Source: Butyrivibrio sp. (GTDB lineage: Bacteria; Bacillota; Clostridia; Lachnospirales; Lachnospiraceae). Taken from it: a DNA stretch of 64,000 nucleotides. The stretch spans positions 1-64,000 of the forward strand of contig JAKVKH010000011.1 of NCBI GenBank assembly GCA_022486625.1. Reading direction: 5' to 3'. A model generated the notes under the pieces. It saw nothing but the letters and a program-made list of their open reading frames with translations. It was not told the DNA's origin and ran no database searches. The position numbers and the translations under genes were made by a program. Below, piece by piece: positions 54,234-63,249 of this stretch; the first letter of the stretch is position 1; each line of letters opens with the position of its first letter.

Positions 54234-57050
54234 TTATGGTGTGACAGATGCAGCAGTACCGGCAGCAGCATTTGCAGCTGAGCTTGCGGTAGCAGCGGTA
54301 TTCGGTGTCGGAACAGGAACGGTTGCCGGTGTGGAAATGCCGGCAGCAGCGGCAGCGGCAGCTGCTGAAGCTGCGACTGTTGCCGGATCTGCTGTTGGGG
54401 TAGTAATCCCTGCAGCAGCATTTCGCTGTTGAATTTCCAGCAGTTCCTGCTGAATGATGGCCTGTGCATTTGGTTGCGCAAAGAAAGCGGCATCATGCGG
54501 ACAGTGCTGTGTGACATTTACTTTATTTCCGGCGGCATCTGTCGTGGTGGAAACAGTAGCATTTCCCTTTGAACCTGAACCGGACTGCAATGCGGCGGGT
54601 TCTGGCGGTGTCAGTTCGAATACCCCCTGCACCTTGAACGGGCACAGGTCTGTAGCAGGCAGGCCGCTGTACTGGCATAGAGCACCGGAATAGTGGACAT
54701 CACAGCTTTCTGTTGGTACGGTTCCCTCTGCGAAATATTCCTGTTCCAGTGAACCGTCGCACAGACCGGGAATTGGAAGCTTTCCGGATTTGGAGCAGAC
54801 AGTTGCCGTTACGATCCCGGCCGGAACAGGGAAATTCGTAGAAGGCAGACCTTTATGAATCTGTTCCATGGTCTTGCGCCACAGGGTTTTTGCCAGCTGC
54901 TGCTGTGCTGTGGTTTTCAGATCCACATTGTTATCGAAGCCTGCCCATGTGGTTGCAGTGTAATAGGTAGTGTAGCCGCTGAACCATACATCGTTTTCAT
55001 CGGAAGTGGTACCGGTTTTACCGGCGATTGCGGTTCCGCCGAAGTTACAGATTTTACCGGTACCTTTCTTTACAACATCTTCCATGGCACTTGTCAGCAG
55101 GTAGGCAGTCGTTGCCTTGATTACCTGTTTGGTCTGCGGTTTTGTATTATCCAGAATGACGTTCCCGTCATGATCAACTACCTTGGTATAGAGCTTTGGC
55201 TTGATATAAGTACCGCCATTCGCAATAGCAGCATAGGCAGCGTTCAGCTCAATATTTTTAACACCTTTGGTGATTCCGCCGAGTGCAAGTGTCTGCGTAA
55301 TATCTGAATAGATCTTTCCCTTGATTTCTTCATTATCCACCAGTGTGGTGAAGCCGAAGTTCTTGAGATAATCGAATCCAAGTTGCGGCGTAATCAGCGT
55401 CAATGTCTTGACAGCAATAATATTCATGGAGTTCATGATACCGGTACGCAGTGTTGTCAGACCGCGATAAGCTTCTCCGTACCAGTTCCTTACAGGACGA
55501 CCGTTGGAATAGGAGAAAGGCGCATCATTTAATACGGTGGCAAGAGTAAGCCCGCCGCTGTCCAGTGCCGGCGCATAAGTCGACACGATCTTGAATGTAG
55601 ATCCAGGCTGACGGACCGTGTCTGTTGCACGGTTCAGCGTACGGCTCGCATCTTTGGCTCCGCGGCCGCCTTCAAGTGCTACTACATAACCGGTACTCTG
55701 ATCTTCAATGGTCATGGACACCTGAGGCTGCGGAGTCAGGGAAATGGTCTCATCGTAAACTTCATCTCCATCACCAAGGACAGAAGCCTTATATTCATCA
55801 ATTGCAGCCTGTGCAGCATCAGAAGAGTCAAAGAGCATATTGAAGCTGGCTTTTTTCTTTTTGAAATAATCGGACATCATTTCGCTGCTGTAGTTGGTCA
55901 TATCACCGGAAGCAGACTTGGTGGTAAGTGCATAACTGAGCAGATATTTTGTTCCGGCTGGATAATTGTCTTCGTTCTGGAAGACAGAATCGGCAATTCC
56001 CTGAATCTTGGGATCCTGTGTGGAGTAGATCTTGAGTCCGCCACTGTACAGGAGGGTATATGCCTGTGTTTCGTTATAACCTGCATCAATAAGATCATCA
56101 AGCACTTCAGTGGTCAGTGCATCCACAAAATAGGAGTTAACGGTATTTTCCGTACTTTCCTGATCCGCGGTCTGAATGCGGGAATAAACATCATCATTCA
56201 TGGCTTCATCATATTCTGTCTGGGTGATATAGCCCTGATCCAGCATATTGCCAAGTACCTTTTCACGCCGCTTTGCATTGGCATCCGGATGTGTAATCGG
56301 ATTATATTTGCTCGGGTTCTGCGTGATTCCGGCGATGACTGCACATTCCGAAAGTGACAGATCACTGACAGATTTATTAAAGTATCGCAAAGAGGCAGCC
56401 TGTACGCCCAGCGTATTCTGACCAAGGTTGATACTGTTCATGTAATTCAACAGAATATCATCTTTACTCATGGTCTTTTCCAGCTGAACAGCAAGATACT
56501 GTTCCTGAATTTTTCGTTTCATTTTGGCTACGAAAGAATTTTCACTGGTCCAGCCGGTGAATACATTATTTTTCAGGAGCTGCTGTGTAATGGTGCTGGC
56601 ACCTTCGGAGAAATTACCGGTGGTAACTCCGATATAGGCGGCACGGATAATGCCCTGAATGTCGATTCCGTGATGCTCATAGAAACGTTCATCTTCAATG
56701 GCGACAAAAGCATGCGCCATGTTTTCAGGAATCATGTCCATGGTAACCGGGATACGGTTGGAATCAGTAGACACCAGTTTTGCAGTCTGATTGCCTTCCG
56801 TATCATATACAAAAGTGCTGAATCCGGTAGGAGTAACACTGATGTTACTGATATCAGGAGCAGATGCAATGATTCCTCTGAAGACACCGATTCCGGCACT
56901 GATACCGATAATGACAAGAGCCAGAAATGCAATCAGAATAATTTTAAAAAGAACGATTCCGAATTTTTTACCCCAGCGTCCGGAACCTTTCCTGAGCGTT
57001 CGTTCCTGTTTTCGAACGCCATCTTTTCCATAATTCATGTGAATAGCCAT
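54234..57050 (-). CDS. Class A penicillin-binding protein (PBP1A type)
   Basis: A 938-residue bifunctional peptidoglycan synthase. After a basic cytosolic start there is one membrane helix (about 30-57). The GT51 glycosyltransferase domain has AIEDERFYEHHGID, GASTITQQLLKN and the QYLAVQLEKTMSKDDILLNY block. The transpeptidase domain has SxxK in RQPGSTFK, SxN in GIMNSMN and KTG in AGKTGTTSDEND. The last 55 residues are an Ala/Thr/Pro-rich tail with a run of eight Ala, likely an unstructured wall-facing extension. Cys-rich stretches lie before it (CSKSGKLPIPGLC, CDVHYSGALC). GGGAAAGG precedes the start at 57050. Confidence 0.94.
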   Translation of the reverse strand: MAIHMNYGKDGVRKQERTLRKGSGRWGKKFGIVLFKIILIAFLALVIIGISAGIGVFRGIIASAPDISNISVTPTGFSTFVYDTEGNQTAKLVSTDSNRIPVTMDMIPENMAHAFVAIEDERFYEHHGIDIQGIIRAAYIGVTTGNFSEGASTITQQLLKNNVFTGWTSENSFVAKMKRKIQEQYLAVQLEKTMSKDDILLNYMNSINLGQNTLGVQAASLRYFNKSVSDLSLSECAVIAGITQNPSKYNPITHPDANAKRREKVLGNMLDQGYITQTEYDEAMNDDVYSRIQTADQESTENTVNSYFVDALTTEVLDDLIDAGYNETQAYTLLYSGGLKIYSTQDPKIQGIADSVFQNEDNYPAGTKYLLSYALTTKSASGDMTNYSSEMMSDYFKKKKASFNMLFDSSDAAQAAIDEYKASVLGDGDEVYDETISLTPQPQVSMTIEDQSTGYVVALEGGRGAKDASRTLNRATDTVRQPGSTFKIVSTYAPALDSGGLTLATVLNDAPFSYSNGRPVRNWYGEAYRGLTTLRTGIMNSMNIIAVKTLTLITPQLGFDYLKNFGFTTLVDNEEIKGKIYSDITQTLALGGITKGVKNIELNAAYAAIANGGTYIKPKLYTKVVDHDGNVILDNTKPQTKQVIKATTAYLLTSAMEDVVKKGTGKICNFGGTAIAGKTGTTSDENDVWFSGYTTYYTATTWAGFDNNVDLKTTAQQQLAKTLWRKTMEQIHKGLPSTNFPVPAGIVTATVCSKSGKLPIPGLCDGSLEQEYFAEGTVPTESCDVHYSGALCQYSGLPATDLCPFKVQGVFELTPPEPAALQSGSGSKGNATVSTTTDAAGNKVNVTQHCPHDAAFFAQPNAQAIIQQELLEIQQRNAAAGITTPTADPATVAASAAAAAAAAGISTPATVPVPTPNTAATASSAANAAAGTAASVTP

Positions 57051-57302
57051 GCCTTTCCCAAAAACAATTAATGTGAATCGTCAGAATGAAACCTGCAATC
57101 AAAATGTATATTAATTGCAATCAGAACTAATTATAGCAAATATTGCTGATGAAATAAAGAAATTCAGGAATAATTAAGGTTTACCCGGAACGGAGGGAAG
57201 ATCAGCCTTGATTTTGCGACGTGTTGCGTAGATAATGTTGCTAAGCAATACATATCATTGCAGTCAATATCTGCATTACAGAAGAATGGAGCAAACCTGA
57301 AT

Positions 57303-57947
57303 ATGGCAGAAAATACCGCCTACAGAATTGTTACGCAGGCAGGAACTGCGCAGATTGAAGAAAAAAAATCACGCTTTATTGCTGATGTGTTTCCGGTAAA
57401 AAATGCAGAGGATGCAGAAATACGAATCGGCGAGGTGACAAAAAAATACTGGGATGCAAAGCATCACTGTTATGCATATATCATTGGGAGCAGATCAGAA
57501 CTGAGCAGATGCAGTGATAACGGGGAACCGTCAGGGACTGCGGGGAAGCCGATTCTGGAGGTACTTGCGGGAGAACAGCTTACAGATACACTCGTGATTG
57601 TAACCAGGTATTTTGGCGGAGTACTATTGGGTACCGGCGGGCTGGTCAGAGCCTATACCCAGGCGGCGCAGGCCGGAATCGCAGTTGCACAGAAGGGGCG
57701 GATGGTATATGCACAGAAACTGACAATCCGGGTCGATTATCATCTGGTAAATGCGGTACAATACTATCTGAAGCAGGAAGAAATAGAGATTGAAGAACCA
57801 AGATATGCTGAAAAAGTGGAATATGACATTACTGTCATAGAAGAGCGGGTGTCGGAAATTACGGCGCAGCTGATACAAAGGACAGATGGGCAGGCGGTCA
57901 TCATTCCGGGAGACAGAGGATATTATGAAGCCAATGAGCGGAATTAA
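57303..57947 (+). CDS. YigZ/IMPACT family protein
   Basis: A 214-residue protein of the UPF0029 family related to the translation regulator IMPACT. The N-terminal domain has EEKKSRFIADVFPV, AKHHCYAYIIG and DNGEPSGTAGKPILEVL, followed by VTRYFGGVLLGTGGLVRAY. The C-terminal part is an EF-G domain IV-like ferredoxin fold (DUF1949). The molecular role in bacteria is uncertain. ATG 57303 is chosen because the fold begins there; the GGAG 13 bp upstream is a little far. Its 3' end overlaps the RpiR regulator by 23 bp. Confidence 0.88.
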   Translation: MAENTAYRIVTQAGTAQIEEKKSRFIADVFPVKNAEDAEIRIGEVTKKYWDAKHHCYAYIIGSRSELSRCSDNGEPSGTAGKPILEVLAGEQLTDTLVIVTRYFGGVLLGTGGLVRAYTQAAQAGIAVAQKGRMVYAQKLTIRVDYHLVNAVQYYLKQEEIEIEEPRYAEKVEYDITVIEERVSEITAQLIQRTDGQAVIIPGDRGYYEANERN

Positions 57948-58773
57948 AATGGAGATAGTGAATAAGTATGACAGCATGACCTCAGTTGAAAGAGGAATTG
58001 CTGATTTTTTTATTCGAAATGAAAAAATAATGGATTTTTCATCAAAAAATATATCCAAGATTCTGTATACATCGGAAGCAACACTTTCAAGATTTGCAAA
58101 GAAATGCGGCTACAAAGGGTACAGGGAGTTTGTGTTCGGATATGAAAAAGAAGTTACGGAAGAACTGCAGGAACACAATATCAGCATACTTACAAGAAAA
58201 GTGCGTAATACATATTCGAGGCTGTTGGATAACAGCTTCCAGATTTTGGATGAGGAGCAGATCAGAAGAGTTGCAGGACTTATGAGTTCCTGTTCAAAAA
58301 CAATTGTGGCGGGTATGGGAAGTTCAGGCTATGCAGCAAGAGAGTTTCAGCTGCGATTTATGCGCCTTGGGATGGAGATTCAGGCAGTGACGGATGCACA
58401 GATGATTCCGATGACGGTTGCACTTTGCAGTGAAACGTCGCTGGTAATTGCCATATCGCTCAGCGGATGTACAAGAGAAATTCTTGACGCAGTAAGGCTT
58501 GCCAAGACCAAATCCGCAAAAATTGTGATGATTACGGCCAATCTCAATACGGAGGTGGCAGGATTGTGTGATGAACTGATCGCAGTAGCTGCAACCAGAA
58601 ATCTGGATGATGGAACGGCAATTTCACCACAGTTTCCGATTCTGGTATTAATTGATATATTTTACACATACTATTCTGAAAATGATGCACAGAGAAAACT
58701 GTCCAATTATCATGAAACGTTGCAGGCACTGCGTGGAGAGAGCCTTCGTGATGATGAACTATATCGCAGATGA
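57925..58773 (+). CDS. MurR/RpiR family transcriptional regulator
   Basis: A 282-residue sugar-phosphate responsive regulator. Residues 10-80 are the HTH_6 domain (MTSVERGIADFFIRNEKIMD, ILYTSEATLSRFAKKCGYKG), and residues 125-255 are a SIS domain (TIVAGMGSSGYAAREFQLRF, LVIAISLSGCTREILDAVRL) that binds phosphosugars such as GlcNAc-6-P or MurNAc-6-P. It lies beside a hexosaminidase/ABC sugar locus and a ROK kinase, so it probably controls that locus. ATG 57925 has AGAGGA upstream; ATG 57949 (GAGCGGA) is an alternative. It ends 15 bp inside the convergent ROK gene. Confidence 0.92.
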   Translation: MKPMSGIKMEIVNKYDSMTSVERGIADFFIRNEKIMDFSSKNISKILYTSEATLSRFAKKCGYKGYREFVFGYEKEVTEELQEHNISILTRKVRNTYSRLLDNSFQILDEEQIRRVAGLMSSCSKTIVAGMGSSGYAAREFQLRFMRLGMEIQAVTDAQMIPMTVALCSETSLVIAISLSGCTREILDAVRLAKTKSAKIVMITANLNTEVAGLCDELIAVAATRNLDDGTAISPQFPILVLIDIFYTYYSENDAQRKLSNYHETLQALRGESLRDDELYRR

Positions 58774-59652
58774 CCGTGATCTGAAATTGCAGTATGCACC
58801 GAGCATACCTGCATGATTCAGATTCCGGGCAAAAGTAATGCGTGTGGAATTTAATATGGATGGGATCAGATCTCTGGCAAGAGAATCCATAATCAGCGGC
58901 TCGAGATAATCTTTCTGCCTGGCGATTCCGCCGCCAAGAACTACAATTTCCGGATTAAGTACATAGCACAGATTGGAAATTCCGGCAGAAAGGTAGTGAC
59001 ACATCCTGTGAATTTCTTCAATGCAGATCTGGTTCTGGTGATGAATGGCCTGATCAAAAATCCATAATCCGTCAATGGAAGATGCATTTTCCGGATAATG
59101 CGCGGCAACACGTTTCACCAGAATGGAAGTTGCGGCAAGACTTTCGAATGTGGTACCTTCCATATGCAGATATCCGACTTCACAGGCACTGCAGGAGTGA
59201 CCTTTGAGCAAAGCTCCGTGCTGAATGAATGCGCCGCCGATGCCGGTTCCGATGGTCAGAGTAAGACTGCTGTCAGTTCCGCTGGCAGCTCCGTGGAAGT
59301 ACTCGGCAAGCGCAGCGCAGTTGACATCATTTTCAGCAGTACATGGCAGACCGCAGGCAGAAGATATTGTTTCTGCAATGCGTATGCCCGTATAAGAGGG
59401 CATAAGAGCGGGATTTGCATTTATGACAATTCCTGTTTCGGAATCAATCATTCCGGCAGAGGAAACACATACACCACTGATTACATCTTCAGCAGAGAGG
59501 CTGCAGGCGATGGCGGCTGCCTTATGTATCACATGAATACCACCAAGTTCAGCTTCAGTTGCTATGGATCCCGTTTTTGAAAAATGCAGTAAGTCATCAA
59601 TGACTCCGTATTTGATTGAAGTTCCTCCAATATCAATGCAAATGTAATTCAT
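58759..59652 (-). CDS. ROK family sugar kinase
   Basis: A 297-residue kinase-type ROK protein without a DNA-binding domain. It has the phosphate loop YICIDIGGTSIKYGVID, TAENDVNCAALAEY with the catalytic Asp region, the ROK signature with LTIGTGIGGAFIQ, and NPEIVVLGGGIA. The usual zinc motif (CxCGxxGCxE) is reduced to CSACEVGYLHM, so zinc binding may be lost or altered. By context it would phosphorylate GlcNAc, ManNAc or a similar amino sugar released by the GH20 enzyme. It is divergent from that gene. The start at 59652 has GAGGCGG upstream; longer in-frame starts lack a site. Confidence 0.9.
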   Translation of the reverse strand: MNYICIDIGGTSIKYGVIDDLLHFSKTGSIATEAELGGIHVIHKAAAIACSLSAEDVISGVCVSSAGMIDSETGIVINANPALMPSYTGIRIAETISSACGLPCTAENDVNCAALAEYFHGAASGTDSSLTLTIGTGIGGAFIQHGALLKGHSCSACEVGYLHMEGTTFESLAATSILVKRVAAHYPENASSIDGLWIFDQAIHHQNQICIEEIHRMCHYLSAGISNLCYVLNPEIVVLGGGIARQKDYLEPLIMDSLARDLIPSILNSTRITFARNLNHAGMLGAYCNFRSRSSAI

Positions 59653-59899
59653 AATCCGCCTCTTTTTTCTGACATGTCTGTCCCGATACCCGGTATAACT
59701 GCTATAAGTATAGGGGAAGTTTCCTCTTACGTAAAGAAACATCACATTTCTGAATATAATTTCACCATATGAGTTTTTATTTATGAAAATGCGATTCTAC
59801 TTTCAGAATAAGGCAGTTTTATTGTATCGTCCAAAAGCCATTGCTATAATCAAGTCAATCTAAAAAATAACATACTTCATCAACGAAACGGAGATATTG
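59653..59899. other. Divergent control region between the ROK and GH20 genes
   Basis: This 247-bp gap contains the GH20 promoter at 59822-59850 and no gene. Its AT-rich centre has GAATATAAT around 59753-59761, but I could not fix a palindrome for the RpiR regulator. Confidence 0.5.
59822..59850 (+). promoter_or_regulatory. Promoter of the GH20/ABC operon
   Basis: TTGTAT (59822-59827) and a perfect TATAAT (59845-59850) are 17 bp apart, with TGC before the -10 box. The start codon is 50 bp downstream. Confidence 0.75.
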
Positions 59900-61783
59900 A
59901 TGATGAAAATGAAAACAGACAGTCAGGATACACAAATTAGAAGAGTTCTTGAAGAACTTCAGGGAGAATTTACGCAGACTTCCGATCAGGAAATTGTGAT
60001 TCATGCATTTCAGGACAGCCACAGCGGGTACAGAATTGAAAAAAGTGGTGATGAGTGCACAATCCGTTATGCAGAGAAAACCGATTTCTGCAGAGCACTT
60101 CTTCATGTGAGTCAGATGCCTGGTGATGGCCTCGCAGAATCCTCCTGCAGACTGGATAAGCTGGGATATATGTGTGACTGCTCCAGAAACGCCGTTCCTG
60201 CAATCAGCACACTAAGACAACTGGTCAGAATGCTGGCACTGATGGGATATCATTATCTGGGGCTCTACACTGAAGATACATTTAAGGTACCGCAGGAGCC
60301 TTATTTTGGCTATATGAGGGGAGCCTATACTTCACAGGAGATCAGGGAACTGGTTTCGTATGCAGATATTTTTGGAATGGAGATCAGACCGTATATTCAG
60401 ACGCTTGCGCATTTTAATGCACTGATGCGTTATGAGATGTATAACAGCCACATGGATGTGAATGATATTCTTCTTCCTGGAGATGAACGGACTTATGAAT
60501 TTCTGGATCATCTGATTCATATTGTGTCAGATACATATAAAACCCGTAATATCAATATCGGGATGGATGAGGCACATATGGTCGGTCTTGGAAAGTATCT
60601 GGATATTCATGGATATGAGAACCGTTTTCAGATTATGGAGCAGCATCTGAAACGTGTGCTGGAAATCTGCAGAAAATATGGATTGCATGTACAGATGTGG
60701 TCAGATATGTTTTTCAGACTTGCCTATCATGGAGATTATTATATTGAGAATAAAGAAGATATGGAAAAACTCAATATACCGGATGATGTCGAGCTGTGCT
60801 ATTGGGATTATTATGCTACGGATCGTAGCCATTACATAAAAATGCTGGAAAGCCACAGAAAACTGACACAGAAAATTGCATTTGCAGCAGGTGCATGGAA
60901 GTGGACCGGATTCACACCGAATAATGCTTACAGTATTGAAAGTGCAGGTCCGGCAATTGAAGCATGTGTCAGCGAAAAAATCAGTGATGTCGTAATTACC
61001 GGATGGGGAGATGACGGGGCAGAGGCAAGCATCTTTTCGACGATGCCGGCATTGGCTTTTGATGCGGATAAAGCATATGGAACAAAGGATGCAGAAAATG
61101 GTCTGAAACAAATGACAGGAATGTCATTTGAAGAGCTCATGAAAATGGACAGTGCAAATCCTTTTCCACAGATTCATGACAGACATAATAATGCAGGCAA
61201 GTATTTTTTATATAATGATCCGCTTATCGGAACATTTGATTCTGTAGTTCAGCAGGATACAAACGCGTACTATCATCAGGCAACGGATGAACTTGAGACA
61301 TTGGTTCAAAAATATAAGAGCGGCAGATATGTGTATCTTTTTAAGACGCAGAAAGAACTGTGCAGTGTGCTGTCTGATAAGGCAGACCTCGGATGCAGAA
61401 TCAGAGAGGCATATCAGAATGTATCCGGTGGAAACGGAGAACAGAAAGTGCAGGAAGGCCGGGAAGAGCTTCAGAGAATTGCAGCAGAGGAAATACCGGA
61501 AATAATAAGAAAAACAGATGCTCTTTACGAAAGCCTGCGTTATCAGTGGAACAGTGAGAATAAGAGCTTTGGATTTGAGGTTCAGTCCATCAGGTTTGGA
61601 GGACTGAAACAGAGACTGGAGGAAGTCGGACGGATTATTGGGGAATATCTGCAGGGAGAGCGCAGCGAAATCGAAGAACTGGCAGAAGAATATCTTCCAT
61701 TCCGGTATTTCAATGAGGATGATCCTATGGGACTCAGTTATAATCTCTGGACAGATATTGTGACTCCGGGGCGCCTGTACTGA
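59900..61783 (+). CDS. GH20 beta-N-acetylhexosaminidase, intracellular type
   Basis: A 627-residue glycoside hydrolase. After a GH20b-like start the barrel shows YMCDCSRNAVPAISTLRQLV, LGLYTEDTFKVPQEPYFGY, PYIQTLAHFNA, and the catalytic pair Asp223-Glu224 in INIGMDEAHM, then MWSDMFFR and ITGWGDDGAEAS. This motif order matches the GH20C subgroup, which removes terminal GlcNAc or GalNAc by substrate-assisted catalysis. It lacks a signal peptide, so it acts on imported oligosaccharides. The C-terminal 200 residues form a helical domain. ATG 59900 has GGAG 6 bp upstream. It heads an operon with a sugar ABC transporter. Confidence 0.9.
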   Translation: MMKMKTDSQDTQIRRVLEELQGEFTQTSDQEIVIHAFQDSHSGYRIEKSGDECTIRYAEKTDFCRALLHVSQMPGDGLAESSCRLDKLGYMCDCSRNAVPAISTLRQLVRMLALMGYHYLGLYTEDTFKVPQEPYFGYMRGAYTSQEIRELVSYADIFGMEIRPYIQTLAHFNALMRYEMYNSHMDVNDILLPGDERTYEFLDHLIHIVSDTYKTRNINIGMDEAHMVGLGKYLDIHGYENRFQIMEQHLKRVLEICRKYGLHVQMWSDMFFRLAYHGDYYIENKEDMEKLNIPDDVELCYWDYYATDRSHYIKMLESHRKLTQKIAFAAGAWKWTGFTPNNAYSIESAGPAIEACVSEKISDVVITGWGDDGAEASIFSTMPALAFDADKAYGTKDAENGLKQMTGMSFEELMKMDSANPFPQIHDRHNNAGKYFLYNDPLIGTFDSVVQQDTNAYYHQATDELETLVQKYKSGRYVYLFKTQKELCSVLSDKADLGCRIREAYQNVSGGNGEQKVQEGREELQRIAAEEIPEIIRKTDALYESLRYQWNSENKSFGFEVQSIRFGGLKQRLEEVGRIIGEYLQGERSEIEELAEEYLPFRYFNEDDPMGLSYNLWTDIVTPGRLY

Positions 61784-61812
61784 TGATACAACAGTACAGA
61801 CTGGGATATATG

Positions 61813-61839
61813 ACAACTTGCCGGTAATCCGGCTGTTGT
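61813..61839 (+). other. Intercistronic hairpin between the GH20 and binding-protein genes
   Basis: ACAAC/GTTGT and GCCGG/CCGGC form a two-part stem with a small internal loop and a TAAT cap. No T-tract follows. It may stabilise the downstream message. Confidence 0.5.
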
Positions 61840-61877
61840 AATAGAGAGGGTAGTAGACAATTAAAAGGAGGAATTAC

Positions 61878-63182
61878 ATGAAAAAGAAAAGACTAATCAG
61901 TACAGCACTTGCTGTTCTCATGGCAGCAGGTACGATCCTTACAGGATGCGGCTCTTCAGCCACACAGACGGGCACATCGGCACAGACATCAGGGTCACAG
62001 ACACAGGCAGCGGCATCTTCGGCTCCGGTTACAGTTGAGTTCTGGACGATATCTCTCCAGCCGACTTTTACAGATTTTTTTAATGGACTGATTGAAAAGT
62101 ATGAAAAGGAAAATCCGAATGTAACAATTAAATGGACAGATCTTCCATATGAATCCATTCAGGAAAAACTGGTTACTTCAGCTGCAGGAGGAACATCTCC
62201 CGATGTTGTAAATCTGAATACACAGATGGCGCTGACGCTGGCAGGAAAGGGTGCATTGGTGGATCTGAATAAGGAAGCAACTGCAGATCAGAGAAGCGTA
62301 TACATCCAGAGTCTGTATGATTCAACCGTGATCGGTGACAGTGCATATTCGTTCCCGTGGTATGCATCGCCGAACATTATGTTCTATAACAAAGAACTGT
62401 TTTCGAAAGCAGGAATTACAGATATACCGACAAACTATACGGATGCCAATAAGCTGGCAAAGCAGATGAAAGATGCAACAGGAGCATATCTGTATAATCC
62501 GCCGGAATTTTTCAACCTTCTTTTTGAAAATGGGATTTCAATTCTTAACAGTGACAATACTGCGGCAGCATTTAATACAAAACAGACAGCAGATCTTCTG
62601 ACATCTTTCAAGGATCTGACAAGTCAGGGTATCCTTCCGAACAACAAGTGGGGATCATGGGATGACGAACTGAAGCTTTTTGAAACAGGAAAACTTGCCA
62701 TTATCTCATCTTCAGGATCTTCTCTTTCCAGAATCAAGGATGAGGCACCGGATGTCTATAAGCAGATTGCAGTTGCAGCTCCGTTAACAGGGTCTGCGGG
62801 AATGAGCCGTAATGCACTGATGGATGTGGTAGTACCGTCTGCCAGCAAGAATCATGAAGAGGCGATCAAGTTTGCAGCATGGATTACAAATGATGAGAAT
62901 CAGCTGGCATTCTGCAAGCAGGTAGCAGTATTCCCGTCTACCACAAAGGCATCACAGGATTCTTACTTTACTTCTGATACGACTTCACTTGAAGGACAGG
63001 CACGCGCAATGTCGGCAAAACTGGCGGATACTTCAAAGGATTATTCACTGGGCGTTGAAGGACAGAGTGATATTCAGGATGATGTAAATAAGGCATATGA
63101 GAAAGCAATTACTGCTGGAGGAGATGTGCAGAGCGCACTTGACAATTCAGAACAGCTTGTAAATGCGGAACTTAAGAAGTAA
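61878..63182 (+). CDS. Sugar ABC transporter substrate-binding lipoprotein
   Basis: A 434-residue extracellular solute-binding protein of family 1 (MalE-like). It has a lipoprotein signal peptide ending in ILTGCG (Cys24), a Ser/Thr/Gln linker, then VTVEFWTISLQPTFTDFF, YEKENPNVTIKW and GTSPDVVNLNTQM. Mature parts include AIISSSGSSLS and VVVPSASKNHEEAIKFAAWI. With the GH20 enzyme and amino-sugar kinase next door, the ligand is probably an N-acetylhexosamine-containing di- or oligosaccharide, by inference. AAAGGAGG lies 8 bp upstream. A permease follows behind a strong hairpin. Confidence 0.93.
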   Translation: MKKKRLISTALAVLMAAGTILTGCGSSATQTGTSAQTSGSQTQAAASSAPVTVEFWTISLQPTFTDFFNGLIEKYEKENPNVTIKWTDLPYESIQEKLVTSAAGGTSPDVVNLNTQMALTLAGKGALVDLNKEATADQRSVYIQSLYDSTVIGDSAYSFPWYASPNIMFYNKELFSKAGITDIPTNYTDANKLAKQMKDATGAYLYNPPEFFNLLFENGISILNSDNTAAAFNTKQTADLLTSFKDLTSQGILPNNKWGSWDDELKLFETGKLAIISSSGSSLSRIKDEAPDVYKQIAVAAPLTGSAGMSRNALMDVVVPSASKNHEEAIKFAAWITNDENQLAFCKQVAVFPSTTKASQDSYFTSDTTSLEGQARAMSAKLADTSKDYSLGVEGQSDIQDDVNKAYEKAITAGGDVQSALDNSEQLVNAELKK

Positions 63183-63195
63183 TGAGGGAAAGTGT

Positions 63196-63223
63196 CACGG
63201 CATCCTGAGATATGGGTGCCGTG
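63196..63223 (+). other. Intercistronic hairpin after the binding-protein gene
   Basis: CACGGCATCC and GGGTGCCGTG pair over 10 bp (one G-U) with an 8-base loop, without a T-tract. Such hairpins often protect the binding-protein message and lower the permease level. Confidence 0.65.
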
Positions 63224-63249
63224 AGATTTCAGACTTATGGAGGCTGTGC

